Positions 1-9,335 are shown, numbered from the stretch's first letter. The stretch is 64,000 bases of DNA from a bacterium (GCA_020849855.1 JADZFO010000040.1:124001-188000), one strand, 5' to 3'. Numbers and translations: made by a program. Notes: generated by a model from the sequence alone, not told the origin.

Positions 1-1802
1 TTTCCCATATCCGCAACTTCTGTATCGTGGCGCATATCGACCACGGCAAGTCCACGCTTGCCGACCGCATGATCGACCTCTGCGGGACCATCGATGAGCG
101 CAAGATGCAGGACCAGGTCCTGGACCGCATGGACCTGGAGCGGGAGCGCGGCATCACCATCAAGCTGCAGGCTGTCCGCATGGCCTACAAGGCAGACGAC
201 GGGCAGGACTACCAGCTCAACCTGATTGACACCCCCGGCCACGTTGACTTCACCTACGAAGTCAGCCGCAGCCTCAAGGCCTGCGAAGGCGCGATCCTCC
301 TGGTGGACGCGGCGCAGGGCGTCGAGGCCCAGACCCTGGCCAACCTTTACCTTGCCATCGAAGCCGGGCTGGAGATCATCCCGGTGATGAACAAGATCGA
401 CCTGCCCGTGGCCCGCCCGGACGAGATCGCCGAGGAGATTATCAACATCATCGGCGGCAGCAAGGATGACGTGCTGCGGGTCTCGGCCAAGAGCGGTATG
501 GGCGTGCGGGAGCTGCTGGAATCCGTCGTGCGCCAGATCCCCCCGCCCAAGGGCGATCCCTCCGGCCCGCTCAGCGCGCTGGTCTTCGACAGCCATTTCG
601 ACAAGTACCGCGGCGTGATCACCTATTGCCGCGTTTTTGACGGCACGGTCAAGGCCAACGACTACGTGCGGATGATGAGCAACGACCGCAAGTATGAAGT
701 GGCGGAGGTCGGCATCTTCAGCCCCGAGATGCGCGCTGTGAAGCAGCTCTCGGCCGGCGAGACCGGCTATCTGGTCTCCGGCATCAAGACCGTCACCGAG
801 GCCCGCGTCGGCGATACCATCACCAACGCCACCAATGGGGTTAAGGAGCCCATCCCGGGCTACCGCGAGCCCAAGCCCCTGGTCTTCTGCAGCCTCTACC
901 CCAGCAACAGTGAGCAGATCGACGAACTGCGCGCCGCCCTGGAAAAGCTGAAGCTCAACGATGCGGCCCTGCACTTCGAGCAGGAAAGCTCCGAGGCCCT
1001 CGGCTTCGGCTTCCGCTGCGGCTTCCTCGGCCTCCTGCACATGGAAATCGTGCAGGAACGCCTGGAGCGCGAGTACGACCTTGACCTCGTTTCCACCAGC
1101 CCCTCGGTGGTCTACCACTGCTACCTCAACAACGGTGAGGAAGTGGTGGTGGACAACCCGGCGCGCTACCCCGACCCGACGAAGATTGCCCGCATTGAAG
1201 AGCCGATGGTCGCGGCCCAGATCCTCTGCCCCGAGAAGTACTTCTCCGGCCTCATCGACCTGTGCAAGAAGAAGCGCGGTGTCTTCGTGAACAGCGAATA
1301 CATTGGCGCCGAGAGGCTGAACCTGCACTTCACCCTGCCGATGGCCGAGATCCTCTTTGACTTCTACGACCAGCTCAAGACCCTCAGCCGCGGCTACGCC
1401 AGCTTTGACTACCACTTCACCGGCTACCAGGAAAGCGACCTGGTCAAGGTGGATATCCTGGTCAACGCCGTCAAGGCTGACGCGCTGAGCTTTATCTGCC
1501 ACCGCTCGGAGAGCGCCTATCGCGGGCGCAAGGTGGTGGAGCAGCTCCAGCGCACCATTCCGCGCCACCAGTTCCAGATCCCCCTGCAGGCGGCCGTGGG
1601 CAACAACGTCATCTCGCGCCAGAACATCGCCCCCCTGCGCAAGGACGTAACGGCGAAGTGCTACGGCGGCGACATCAGCCGCAAGCGCAAGCTGCTGGAG
1701 AAGCAGAAGGAAGGCAAGGCGCGCATGAAGTCCATCGGCCGGGTCGAGATCCCGCAGGAAGCCTTCCTGGCGGTGCTGCGCTATGACGAACCAAAGAAGT
1801 AG
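1..1802 (+). CDS. lepA: Elongation factor 4 (LepA), 5' end cut by window
   Basis: Ribosome-associated GTPase that back-translocates or remodels stalled ribosomes; cytoplasmic. The reading frame is open from base 3 ([18 protein letters not shown]), so the few N-terminal residues lie before the window and the GTG at 27 is not the real start. Visible motifs: P-loop AHIDHGKST, switch [14 protein letters not shown] and SAKSG of the G domain, then the domain 2 and EF-G-like domains and the LepA-specific C-terminal region ending in [17 protein letters not shown]. Length of about 600 residues is normal for LepA. Its last 20 bases overlap the next gene. Identification is very secure. Confidence 0.98.
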   Translation, partial: SHIRNFCIVAHIDHGKSTLADRMIDLCGTIDERKMQDQVLDRMDLERERGITIKLQAVRMAYKADDGQDYQLNLIDTPGHVDFTYEVSRSLKACEGAILLVDAAQGVEAQTLANLYLAIEAGLEIIPVMNKIDLPVARPDEIAEEIINIIGGSKDDVLRVSAKSGMGVRELLESVVRQIPPPKGDPSGPLSALVFDSHFDKYRGVITYCRVFDGTVKANDYVRMMSNDRKYEVAEVGIFSPEMRAVKQLSAGETGYLVSGIKTVTEARVGDTITNATNGVKEPIPGYREPKPLVFCSLYPSNSEQIDELRAALEKLKLNDAALHFEQESSEALGFGFRCGFLGLLHMEIVQERLEREYDLDLVSTSPSVVYHCYLNNGEEVVVDNPARYPDPTKIARIEEPMVAAQILCPEKYFSGLIDLCKKKRGVFVNSEYIGAERLNLHFTLPMAEILFDFYDQLKTLSRGYASFDYHFTGYQESDLVKVDILVNAVKADALSFICHRSESAYRGRKVVEQLQRTIPRHQFQIPLQAAVGNNVISRQNIAPLRKDVTAKCYGGDISRKRKLLEKQKEGKARMKSIGRVEIPQEAFLAVLRYDEPKK

Positions 1803-2403
1803 TCTCATGCTGGGAGCGCCGGCTTCAGCCGGCCTTCTCCTTGCGGCCCTGATCCTGCTTGTCACAAGCGGACTGGCCTCAGCCGCAGAACCCGAGGCCA
1901 TCGAGGTCCAGACCGGCTACTCCGAATCCGACATCGAAGCGCCCCAGGACCACTACCAGACCGTTCCGCTGCATGCCTCATACTGGTACTCCGCCGAGCC
2001 CTGGCTGGAGAAGGTCCTGGGCAGCCGGCCTGACGGCACCTGGCAGTACTGCATTGAGCCCTTCATTGACCCCACCATCTCCCCCGGCACCAGCGCGGAG
2101 ATCGGCTTTCACCTCGGCTTCAAGCTCAGCACGCCGGTCGACGGCTCGGACGGCAACTGGCGCGCCTTCCTGCGCGGCGGCACGGGGCCGATGCTGACTT
2201 TCCAGGACACCCTGGAAGAGTCCACCAAGTTCCAGTTCGGCTCTTATTTCGGCGGCGGGCTGAGCTATGCCCTGGATGAGAACAGCGCCTTGACCCTGGA
2301 GCTGCGCCAGCGCCACATGAGCAACGCCAGCATCAAGCGCCCCAACAGCGGCGTAAATGGCAACTATGTGATGCTGGGTTACTACTGGCAGCTTGAAGAC
2401 TGA
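1783..2403 (+). CDS. pagL: Secreted PagL-type lipid A 3-O-deacylase (acyloxyacyl hydrolase family)
   Basis: Predicted outer-membrane beta-barrel esterase that removes a 3-O-linked acyl chain from lipid A. A 206-residue precursor with signal peptide (cleavage near GLASA-AEP) and alternating barrel strands. The catalytic signature RQRHMSNA followed by PNSGVNG fits the PagL His-x-Ser pair. ATG 1783 overlaps lepA by 20 bases and gives the signal peptide an arginine in its N-region; ATG 1807 is a shorter alternative lacking it. Oddly, the first half of the signal peptide (LGAPASAG) is coded by a REP-like palindrome at 1813-1833. Fits an LPS-bearing outer membrane, as do the hldA/hldC and Lpt-type genes elsewhere in the window. 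Confidence 0.8.
   Translation: MTNQRSSLMLGAPASAGLLLAALILLVTSGLASAAEPEAIEVQTGYSESDIEAPQDHYQTVPLHASYWYSAEPWLEKVLGSRPDGTWQYCIEPFIDPTISPGTSAEIGFHLGFKLSTPVDGSDGNWRAFLRGGTGPMLTFQDTLEESTKFQFGSYFGGGLSYALDENSALTLELRQRHMSNASIKRPNSGVNGNYVMLGYYWQLED
1813..1833 (+). repeat. REP-like palindrome inside the pagL signal-peptide coding region
   Basis: GGAG foot followed by C and the inverted repeat GCCGGCTTCAGCCGGC. Same foot, arm and stem as the intergenic elements at 18816-18869, but here it lies in an open reading frame just after the lepA stop codon. Confidence 0.75.
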
Positions 2404-2480
2404 TCCTGAATAAATGAGATCAGGCAACCCTGCCGCCTGCTGCTGTGGTCAGTATCAGCACCTGTAAGAAGGAGGCAGAT

Positions 2481-2741
2481 ATGACCAGAGACGACAAGAA
2501 GAACGCCGGCAACAGCAAGGCGGCCGGGCGCAGCTCGGGCATCCCTGGCAGCAGTCCCAGTCCAGGCGACAGCGCGGGAATGCCGGCGGCCAAGCCGCAG
2601 CAGGACAATGCCTCAATGAATCAGGAGGAGCGCAGCCGTGCCATCGGCGCCCAGCAGCCTCAGGGCTCGCGGCGCAGTGACGCTGGCGGGCCGCAGTCTC
2701 AGCCGGGTTCGAAGCGGCCCGAAGGCGGCAAGTCGCGTTAA
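2481..2741 (+). CDS. Small hydrophilic low-complexity protein
   Basis: 86 residues, rich in Ser, Gly, Gln, Arg, Pro and Lys, no hydrophobic segment, so probably cytoplasmic and disordered. The start ATG 2481 is chosen because AAGGAGG (2469-2475) lies 5 bases upstream, a near-perfect ribosome-binding site; an in-frame start at 2445 has none. It resembles the short hydrophilic, stress-type proteins seen in many bacteria, but I recognise no family. It stands alone between pagL and tRNA-Arg. Confidence 0.6.
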   Translation: MTRDDKKNAGNSKAAGRSSGIPGSSPSPGDSAGMPAAKPQQDNASMNQEERSRAIGAQQPQGSRRSDAGGPQSQPGSKRPEGGKSR

Positions 2742-2761
2742 GTTCCGGCCCGGCGTCTAAA

Positions 2762-2833
2762 CGTTCCCGCCGGGAATCGAACCCAGATCTGCCGCTTAGG
2801 AGGCGGCCGTACTATCCGTTGTACTACGGGAAC
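2762..2833 (-). tRNA. tRNA-Arg (anticodon CCT)
   Basis: On the minus strand the cloverleaf reads acceptor GTTCCCG/CGGGAAC, D-arm GTAC/GTAC, anticodon stem GCCGC/GCGGC with loop CTCCTAA (anticodon CCT, reads AGG), and T-arm CTGGG-TTCGATT-CCCGG. CCA is not encoded. The surrounding bases are non-coding. Confidence 0.95.
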
Positions 2834-2893
2834 GCGGGCCAGAATTATAACGGGATATGCCTGCGGCTTTAAGCACCCTGCTAACCCCGTAAC

Positions 2894-2920
2894 GGCTTCC
2901 GGCAAAAGCTGCCGGAAGCC
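2894..2920. terminator. Strong hairpin between tRNA-Arg and the cobalamin operon
   Basis: Inverted repeat GGCTTCCGGCA-aaagc-TGCCGGAAGCC, 11-bp stem with a 5-nt loop, followed on the plus strand by TCTTTAT. It lies 25 bases beyond the stop of the lipoprotein gene on the minus strand. The T tract is weak in either direction, so factor-independent termination is likely but not certain. Confidence 0.5.
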
Positions 2921-2945
2921 TCTTTATGCAGGCCGCCCGCGCGGC

Positions 2946-4343
2946 TTAGAACAGATCCACCTCTCCGACGGCGTTGCCGATGGCATACAGCACCCAGGCC
3001 CGGCTGCCGTCGGTCTCCACACCAATCGTGCCGGCCAGCAGGCCCGGGTCAAGGCTGACGTCAAAGGGGCCGGGGTAGGGCGCCGGGCTGACTGTATCGC
3101 TGGCGGTGTCAATCACAAAAAGCTCATCCGTGTTGAAGCTGGTCGCCAGCAGCAGCTTGCCGTCCGGCGTCAACTCCAGGTCGGAGATGTAGGTGAACTC
3201 CTCCGTCAGCACGATGGGGTTGGCAATGCCCCGCACAAGCTGCGGCTGGTCCAGATTACTGAGGTCCACCTTGTAGAGCTTGCCGTCCAGCTGGTCGGCG
3301 ATGTAGGCAAAGCGGCCGTCGGGGGTCAGGGCCATCTCAGAGGCTCCGATCGCGCCCAGGTCCAGGCTGGAGCGGATAGCGGGTGCATGCACGTCGCCGC
3401 CACTGGTGGATCCAATGGTAAGGAAGCTGCTGCTGGCGGCCGAAGGGACGAAGTTATCGTCAAACTGGATCGAGCCCGCGCTGACCATGGCAAAGAAGCT
3501 GGTGGTCGGGATGATCTCAACGGTCTGGCCGTTCAGCGCATCGTCATTGAAGCGGAAGTTCTCCGTGCCGTCGCGGGTCAGGGTCGCGCCAATGCCGCCG
3601 CTGTCGTAGACAGTCGGGCTGCCAAAGCTGCTGATCGCCGCCAGGGGGACCACCAGAAGCTGCTCATATGCCTGCGGGCGGCCCGGGCCAATGAAGGCCA
3701 GGCTGTCGAGGCCAGTGTGGTCGAGTACAAAGTCGCTGCCGGCGACGGGCTCCAGGCTCAGGGGGTCCAGGCCGGTGATGTGGTTGTCACCGTTGCAGGC
3801 CACCCAGAGGGTGTCGTCAAATCCTTCCAGCTCCAGATAGCTGGGGCTGGAGGCTAGCGGGAAGCTGTGGCTGCCCTGCTGCGCGCCACTCAGGGAATGC
3901 CGCACCACGGAGTTGTCCAGTGAGTTGGCCACATACAGCGAATCGTTGGCCAGCAGCAGGTCATTGGGGCCGGCGCCGGTGCTGAAGAGCGGCGCGGTGA
4001 CCCGCGAAGCCAGGCTGACAGGCGTCTCGCTGGCCTGCTGGGTCACGCCGTCGCGCACATGGATCACCACTACGCTGGCCGCGCCGCCGCTGTTGCCGCT
4101 GAAGCTCACCGATCCATCCGCCGCGGCGGTGCCGCTGCCGCTCGCCGGGGCCTGCAGGCTCACGGTCGTCCCCGGGTCTGCGCTGCCGGCAGGACCGCTG
4201 ATGCTCAGCGCCCCGTTCGCGGCGCTGACGATGCTGAAGTCGCCGGGCTGCGGATCCGGCTCGTTGTTGCCGCCGCCTCCGCAGGCGCTGGCCAGCAGGC
4301 TCAGCAGCAGGACAACAAGAACGGCAATGTTCAGGCGCTTCAT
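2946..4343 (-). CDS. Beta-propeller lipoprotein at the end of the cobalamin operon (BtuG-like role inferred)
   Basis: 465-residue lipoprotein: signal peptide with lipobox LASAC and a glycine-rich spacer, an Ig-like segment (about 35-105), then repeated YVTN/propeller-type blades such as GPNDLLLANDSLYVANS, TPDGRFAYIADQL and TPDGKLLLATSF. Its ATG overlaps the stop codon of the preceding receptor ORF (ATGA), so the two are translationally coupled under the riboswitch. In Bacteroides, surface beta-propeller lipoproteins (BtuG) bind cobalamin and cap BtuB; position and fold suggest the same role here. This is inference; a general surface propeller protein is the alternative. Confidence 0.75.
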   Translation of the reverse strand: MKRLNIAVLVVLLLSLLASACGGGGNNEPDPQPGDFSIVSAANGALSISGPAGSADPGTTVSLQAPASGSGTAAADGSVSFSGNSGGAASVVVIHVRDGVTQQASETPVSLASRVTAPLFSTGAGPNDLLLANDSLYVANSLDNSVVRHSLSGAQQGSHSFPLASSPSYLELEGFDDTLWVACNGDNHITGLDPLSLEPVAGSDFVLDHTGLDSLAFIGPGRPQAYEQLLVVPLAAISSFGSPTVYDSGGIGATLTRDGTENFRFNDDALNGQTVEIIPTTSFFAMVSAGSIQFDDNFVPSAASSSFLTIGSTSGGDVHAPAIRSSLDLGAIGASEMALTPDGRFAYIADQLDGKLYKVDLSNLDQPQLVRGIANPIVLTEEFTYISDLELTPDGKLLLATSFNTDELFVIDTASDTVSPAPYPGPFDVSLDPGLLAGTIGVETDGSRAWVLYAIGNAVGEVDLF

Positions 4344-7300
4344 AGTTCGCTCCTCAGGGTGATGTAGTACTCGCGGCCGGGAAGTGGATAGTTCCAGCTG
4401 TCCCGTGTGTTCACGTCAAAGATGTTGCGCAGATCCAGCTCCAGCTCGCAGCGGCCCAGGCTGCGGCGCAGCTCAGCGCCGAAAAGGCTGCGCGGGCGGA
4501 TCACCAGGCTGCCGAAGAGGTCCGCCGGCATGCCGGAGCTGTAGTCATAGTCCAGCGCCCAGTGCCAGCCGCGGCCAAAGCTGCGCTCGCCGGGGCCGGC
4601 GGGGTTGGCGCCGTCCAGAATGCTGTACTCAAGGCGCGCGTTCAGGTGGTGCTCGGCCCGCGCGCTCAGCGGCGTGCCGCTCTCAAACTCGGCCAGCGGC
4701 AGCCAGGTATAGCTGCTGCGCAGCCAGCACTCGCGCCGCGTTAGTGGCAGGCTCGCGCTGCGGCCGGGGGCACGGATCTGCCAGTCCAGCAGGGCCTCCG
4801 CGCCCGCCACCGTCGCCGGCCCGGTATTCGAGGCCCGCACCAGATAGCTGCTGACCGGCAGGAAAAGTATCGAGTCGCGATAGGCGCTGTAAAAGGCCGC
4901 CGCGCTCAGCCTGGCGTCGGGGAAGCTCATCTCCGCGCCCAGCTCCGCCGACCAGAGCCGCTCGGGCTGCAGCTCGGGATTGCCCTGCACGCTGCCGCCG
5001 CCGCTGAGATACAGCTCGCTGAAGTCCGGCAGGCGCACGCTGTAGCCCGTGCTGGCGTAAAGGCTGTTCTGCATGTCGATCTGCCAGCGCGCGCCGGCGC
5101 GCAGTGCCGGGTCGATCCCGCTGTCGCTGGAGGCCAGGGCGCCCAGCTCCAGTTCATAGCTCCAGCCGCGCCGCGGCCTGCTGGCAAAGGCCCATGAGGC
5201 GTCCAGGCCGGCCCGGGCATGTCGGCCATAGCTGCGGCTGTCCACATAGTCCAAGCGCGGCCGCAGGCCCCATTCTTCATCCGCCTGGGCCATGCGGCCC
5301 AGGTTCAGCGCCGCGCTCAGGCGGCTGTCTTCCTGCTCAATGCTCTGGCCCAGATAAGGCTGCGGGTCGGAAAAGCGGCTATGCTCGAAGTGCAGCTCCT
5401 GGCGCCAGCCGCGCTGCCCGGCTTGCAGCCACAGCGACTCACGGGCCAGGCTGGCCTGCAGAGTGGGGAACTCAGCGGCGCCCGGCACTCCGCGGCGCAG
5501 CAGGCGCAGCCCGCCGCTCCACTGGGTCTCGCCGCTGCGCCAGCGTCCGTGCAGCACGGCCTGCCGCGCGTCATTGTTGCGGCGCAGGGCGCTGTCGCCC
5601 CCGCCGCGCTCAAAGCTGAAGTTGTTGCGCGCCTGCTGATGGCTGAAGTACCAGCTCTCCTCGCGGCTCTGCAGCGCGATGTCCACGCGCGCCAGGCCGT
5701 GGCTGCCGGCCGAGAGTGCCAGGGTCTGCAGCCTGCTGCAGTCTGTGCACTCGCAGCCTTTTTTGCGCGCGGGCGCCTTGGCTTTCCCGCTCTGCGCCCC
5801 GCTGCTGACCAGGTTAATCACGCCGCCCAGCGCCCCGCTGCCATAGCGCGCCGCCTGGGGCCCGCGCAGCACTTCAACGCGCTCCAGCATGCCCGCCGGG
5901 ATGGTGCTGAGGTCCGAGACCTGGCCCGGTGAAAGCGGCTGGCCGTCCAAAAGGACCAGCAGCTGCTGGGCCCGCGAGCCGCGCAGCTGGGCCACCGAAA
6001 GCTGGCCAAAGCCGCCATCGCTGCGTACATCCAGCCCTGGCACCCGCTCCAGCACCTCGGCCAGGCTGGCGCTGCCGGCCAGCTCCTCGCGCCGGATCAG
6101 CGTCAGCGCTGCGGCGGAGCCGGCCAGCTCGCGCGGCGTGAAGCTGCCCTCAACATTCGCCTGGCCCAGCTCGACCTGCGCCGAGTCCGCGGTCAGGGTC
6201 ACCTCAACAGCGTCCTCGTCCAGGCTGTCCAGGTCAATCTCATCCTGCGCCCGCGCCGGCACGGCACTCAGCAGCAGGCCGCCGAGCAGGCAGATCGTAA
6301 GGACCTCGGCCGGCCGGCGCCGCAGCAGAATCCAGATGAAGAATGGCGCGCCAATCAGCGAGGTCAGCACCGTCAGCGGCACCTCGCCCGGCGGATGCAC
6401 CATGCGCGAAGCGATATCGGTAAACAAAAGCAGCACCGCCCCGCCCAGCGCGCTGAGTGGCAGCAGGCGCCGGTGCAGGCCCCCGCTGAGCGAGCGCACC
6501 ACATGCGGCACCATCAGGCCCACGAAGGCGATCACGCCGCAGACCGCCACACAGGCCGCGGCCAGCAGGGTGGAAGCGGCCAGGATGCCGCGCCGCGCCG
6601 CGGAGAGGTTCACGCCCAGGCTGGCCGCCTTCTCATCCCCCAGCAGCAGGGCGTCAAGGTCGCGGCTGTAGAACAGGGCCAGCGCGCTGCCCAGTAGCAG
6701 GGCCGGCAGCAGGGCCAGCACATCCCACCAGCCGATGGTGCTGACGCGGCCGAGCAGCCAGGCCATCGCCGACTGCGCGCCGCCGGGCCCCTGCAGGAGC
6801 AGCAGGAACCAGACCACCGCGCCGCAGAAGGTGCCAAGCGCGATGCCCAGCAGCAGAGTGGCGGTCGCCCCCGGGCTGCGCCCGCGCAGGGCGAAGGCAT
6901 ACAGCGCCGCGGTGATCAGGGCCGCGCCGGCCAGGGCCGCGCCGCTGTGCGCCAGCTCCGGGCCAAGGCGGCTGGCCAGCTCTGCGCCAAACAGCCCGCT
7001 CAGCAGAGGGCTCAGCATTGCCGCCAGGCCGACAGTCTCGCCCAGCACAGCGCCCAGTGCGCCGCCCGCCGAGATGCCGGTGATGTAGGGTTCGGCCAGG
7101 GGGTTGCGGAAGTAGGTCTGCATCAGCGCGCCGCTGAGGCCCAGCGCCGCCCCGGCCAGGATGGCCAGCACAGCCCGCGGCAGGCGCAGCAGCCACAGGG
7201 CCGTGGACTGCTGCTGGTCGAGGGTGCCGCCAAGCAGCGCGCCAAAGTCAATGCGCACCGGTCCGATCGACAGCGCGAGGGCCAGCAGGGCCAGCAGTGC

Positions 7301-7363
7301 GATGCCAAGGACTGCCGCAAGCGCAAGGCTGCGGGGCTGTTGCAGGGCTGCGGGGGGGCGCAT
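4340..7363 (-). CDS. Fusion: FecCD/BtuC-type ABC permease joined to BtuB-type TonB-dependent receptor
   Basis: One uninterrupted 1007-codon frame. Residues 1-350 are a complete FecCD permease (LRLPRAVLAILAGAALGLSG, RNPLAEPYITGISAGGALG, GLMVPHVVRSL, ending PFFIWILLRRR). Residues 353-372 look like a signal peptide (VLTICLLGGLLLSAVPARAQ). Residues about 400-520 are a TonB-receptor plug (LLDGQPLSPGQ, RVEVLRGPQAARYGSGALGG) and the rest is a barrel ending in an aromatic/Leu strand. No ATG, GTG or TTG occurs in frame at the junction except a GTG after the hydrophobic core, so separate translation of the receptor is unlikely. Permease C-termini are cytoplasmic and RRR precedes the hydrophobic stretch, so signal peptidase could release the receptor. 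A cysteine cluster KKGCECTDCS sits near residue 536. Sequencing error is the alternative. Confidence 0.9.
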   Translation of the reverse strand: MRPPAALQQPRSLALAAVLGIALLALLALALSIGPVRIDFGALLGGTLDQQQSTALWLLRLPRAVLAILAGAALGLSGALMQTYFRNPLAEPYITGISAGGALGAVLGETVGLAAMLSPLLSGLFGAELASRLGPELAHSGAALAGAALITAALYAFALRGRSPGATATLLLGIALGTFCGAVVWFLLLLQGPGGAQSAMAWLLGRVSTIGWWDVLALLPALLLGSALALFYSRDLDALLLGDEKAASLGVNLSAARRGILAASTLLAAACVAVCGVIAFVGLMVPHVVRSLSGGLHRRLLPLSALGGAVLLLFTDIASRMVHPPGEVPLTVLTSLIGAPFFIWILLRRRPAEVLTICLLGGLLLSAVPARAQDEIDLDSLDEDAVEVTLTADSAQVELGQANVEGSFTPRELAGSAAALTLIRREELAGSASLAEVLERVPGLDVRSDGGFGQLSVAQLRGSRAQQLLVLLDGQPLSPGQVSDLSTIPAGMLERVEVLRGPQAARYGSGALGGVINLVSSGAQSGKAKAPARKKGCECTDCSRLQTLALSAGSHGLARVDIALQSREESWYFSHQQARNNFSFERGGGDSALRRNNDARQAVLHGRWRSGETQWSGGLRLLRRGVPGAAEFPTLQASLARESLWLQAGQRGWRQELHFEHSRFSDPQPYLGQSIEQEDSRLSAALNLGRMAQADEEWGLRPRLDYVDSRSYGRHARAGLDASWAFASRPRRGWSYELELGALASSDSGIDPALRAGARWQIDMQNSLYASTGYSVRLPDFSELYLSGGGSVQGNPELQPERLWSAELGAEMSFPDARLSAAAFYSAYRDSILFLPVSSYLVRASNTGPATVAGAEALLDWQIRAPGRSASLPLTRRECWLRSSYTWLPLAEFESGTPLSARAEHHLNARLEYSILDGANPAGPGERSFGRGWHWALDYDYSSGMPADLFGSLVIRPRSLFGAELRRSLGRCELELDLRNIFDVNTRDSWNYPLPGREYYITLRSEL

Positions 7364-8307
7364 CAGCTGCCCGCGGCCTCAAGCGCCGCCCGCAGCTCCT
7401 GCAGTGCATCCAGGATGCGCGGGCCCGGGCGCAGCAGCACATCGCTGTCCAGGATGACCACATGGCCGTCATTCACAGCCGGCAGCTGGCTCCAGACCGG
7501 GTCGTGGCGCAGCGAGGAGCGCAGCTCGCGCACCTCGTCCTCAAAGCTCTCGCCGCCGGTACAGCTTGTCCCCAGGAGCATCCACTGCGGCTGGGCCGCA
7601 AGGATGAACTCTGCGCCCACCTGCGGCCAGCGCTCGCTGTTCTTGTCGCTGACCACATTGCGCCCGCCGGCCAGCTTGATCAGGTCGTCGATAAAGCTCC
7701 CCGGCCCGCAGGTGTAGCTCAGCTCGCCGGGGTAGCCATAGTAAGTCGCCGGCCGCTGCGTCGCCGGGGCCAGCTTCTTGCGCTGGTATGCCGCCAGGCG
7801 CGCGTCCCATTTCTCCAGGGCCTCAGGCGCAGGGCTGCCGGGCGTGGAGATGACGCGCCAGAGCTGGTGCATCTGCTTGCCGATCTCCGGCAGGCTGGCG
7901 GCCTCCTTGAAGGCCACCACGCTCAGCCCGGCCTCGCGCAGCTGCCGCACCAGCTCCAGGCTGTTGCCCTGGTAAGCCACCACCAGCTGCGGGTCCAGGG
8001 CCAGGATGCTCTCCAGGCTGGTGTCCACCATGCCGCCCACGCTGGGCACGCTGCTGATCGCAGGCGGGTAGTTGCAAAATGAGCTTCGCCCGACGATGCG
8101 CTTCTGGTAGCCCAGGAAGCACAGCATCTCGGTCACGTTCGGCGCCAGCGACACGATGCGCCTGGCGCCCTGGCCATAGTCCACGCGCTGGCCGCTGCCG
8201 TCGGTGAAGCCCGGCGCGGGCTCAGCCGCGCTGGCAAACTGCACTGTAAACAGCAGGCTAAGCAGCAGGAAGGCTGCAGGCCAGCCACGCATCAGCAGGC
8301 TGCGCAT
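7363..8307 (-). CDS. btuF: Periplasmic cobalamin-binding protein (BtuF-like)
   Basis: Substrate-binding protein of a B12 ABC transporter; captures the corrinoid in the periplasm and delivers it to the permease. Signal peptide (FLLLSLLFTVQFASA) then the two-lobed fold of cluster A-II binding proteins: RRIVSLAPNVTEMLCFLG, VGRSSFCNYP, VVAYQGNS and a terminal long helix. 314 residues is slightly longer than BtuF of E. coli. The stop codon shares one base with the start of the permease-receptor fusion. The cobalamin riboswitch upstream of the operon supports the substrate; without it a haem or siderophore binder would be equally possible. Confidence 0.88.
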   Translation of the reverse strand: MRSLLMRGWPAAFLLLSLLFTVQFASAAEPAPGFTDGSGQRVDYGQGARRIVSLAPNVTEMLCFLGYQKRIVGRSSFCNYPPAISSVPSVGGMVDTSLESILALDPQLVVAYQGNSLELVRQLREAGLSVVAFKEAASLPEIGKQMHQLWRVISTPGSPAPEALEKWDARLAAYQRKKLAPATQRPATYYGYPGELSYTCGPGSFIDDLIKLAGGRNVVSDKNSERWPQVGAEFILAAQPQWMLLGTSCTGGESFEDEVRELRSSLRHDPVWSQLPAVNDGHVVILDSDVLLRPGPRILDALQELRAALEAAGS

Positions 8308-9098
8308 CAGGCCACCTCCCGCTTTTCGGCCTCGCCTGCCTCGCTGTAAAGCTCCGCCAGCAGCTCCGGCTGCAGCATGGCCTCCGGGCTGCCGCTGGCC
8401 AGCAGACGGCCCTGCTTCAGCAGCAGCAGCTCGTCGCAGTGCTCGCCGGCGGCCGGCAGGTCGTGCAGGGTCACCAGCACGCAGCGGCCGCGCTCGCGGG
8501 CCTCGGCCTGCAGCCGGCGGAAAAGCTGCGCGCGGGCGGGCGGGTCAAGGAAGGCGCCCGGCTCGTCCAGCAGCAGCACGCCGCCCTGCGGCCCAAGCTG
8601 GGCCAGGCCCTGCGCGGTCAGCACGCGGCGCCACTGGCCGCCGGAAAGGCGGCTGCAGTCCTGGGACAGATGCGGCTCCAGGCCCAGGGCCGCTGCGGCG
8701 GCGGCGATGCACTCGCTGCCCTGCGGGTCCTGCTGTTCGCTGTAAGGCAGGCGGGCGAGGCCCAGGGCCTCGGCCACCGTCAGCCCTTCCACCGGCATGG
8801 CGCTTTGCGGCACCATGGCCAGCAGCCGGGCGCGCTGGCGGCTGCCCAGGCTGTGCAGGCTGCGGCCGTCCAGCTCAATGCTGCTGGCAGGGGCGGGCAG
8901 GACCGCGCTCAGCAGCCGCAGCAGGGTGCTTTTGCCCGCACCATTCGCGCCCAGCAGGCCGTAAACACGCCCGCTGCGGAATTCAAAGCTGAAGGCGCTG
9001 ATGATCTGCTCGCCGGCATAACCGCCGCTCAGGCCGCTGCAAAGCAGGGCGGGGTGCGGGGGCTGCGCGGAGAGCTCAAGCCTTTGTGCCTGTGTCAT
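8307..9098 (-). CDS. btuD: Cobalamin ABC transporter ATPase (BtuD-like)
   Basis: Cytoplasmic ATPase that powers B12 import. Walker A GANGAGKST, Q-loop VPQSAMP, signature LSGGQWRRV, Walker B GGVLLLDEP and switch histidine VTLHD are all present in 263 residues. First gene of the operon, reading directly from the riboswitch; its last base is shared with the first base of btuF, so the downstream genes are tightly coupled. Confidence 0.93.
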   Translation of the reverse strand: MTQAQRLELSAQPPHPALLCSGLSGGYAGEQIISAFSFEFRSGRVYGLLGANGAGKSTLLRLLSAVLPAPASSIELDGRSLHSLGSRQRARLLAMVPQSAMPVEGLTVAEALGLARLPYSEQQDPQGSECIAAAAAALGLEPHLSQDCSRLSGGQWRRVLTAQGLAQLGPQGGVLLLDEPGAFLDPPARAQLFRRLQAEARERGRCVLVTLHDLPAAGEHCDELLLLKQGRLLASGSPEAMLQPELLAELYSEAGEAEKREVA

Positions 9099-9179
9099 TG
9101 CTGCTCCGGGCGCTGCGCCGGGAGCAAGAAGAAGAAGACCGGGTATCCCATGCCTAACTCCAGAAGCGCGGATTGAAAT

Positions 9180-9335
9180 TCCTGGCGCCGGCAGGTTTCC
9201 TGGCTTGGTTTCATCGGGCTTCCCGGCCTTCCCCGCTTCGCGAGTGGCCCTTGAGTGGGTCGCCCTCCACCTTACAGTGGCTGGTACCGCGGTGGTCTTG
9301 CACCACCTTCCCGTACTCCGGCGCTGAGACTATAA
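9180..9335 (-). promoter_or_regulatory. Cobalamin (adenosylcobalamin-type) riboswitch
   Basis: Minus strand, about 80 bases upstream of btuD. It holds the B12 box AAGCCAGGAAACCTGCC (9191-9207), the conserved GCCACTGT (about 9274-9281), the GGGAAGGTGGTGC entry stem and the paired arms expected of the cobalamin riboswitch. B12 binding normally shuts off expression, so the operon should be induced by B12 shortage. A -10-like TATAGT sits at about 9330. Confidence 0.93.
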
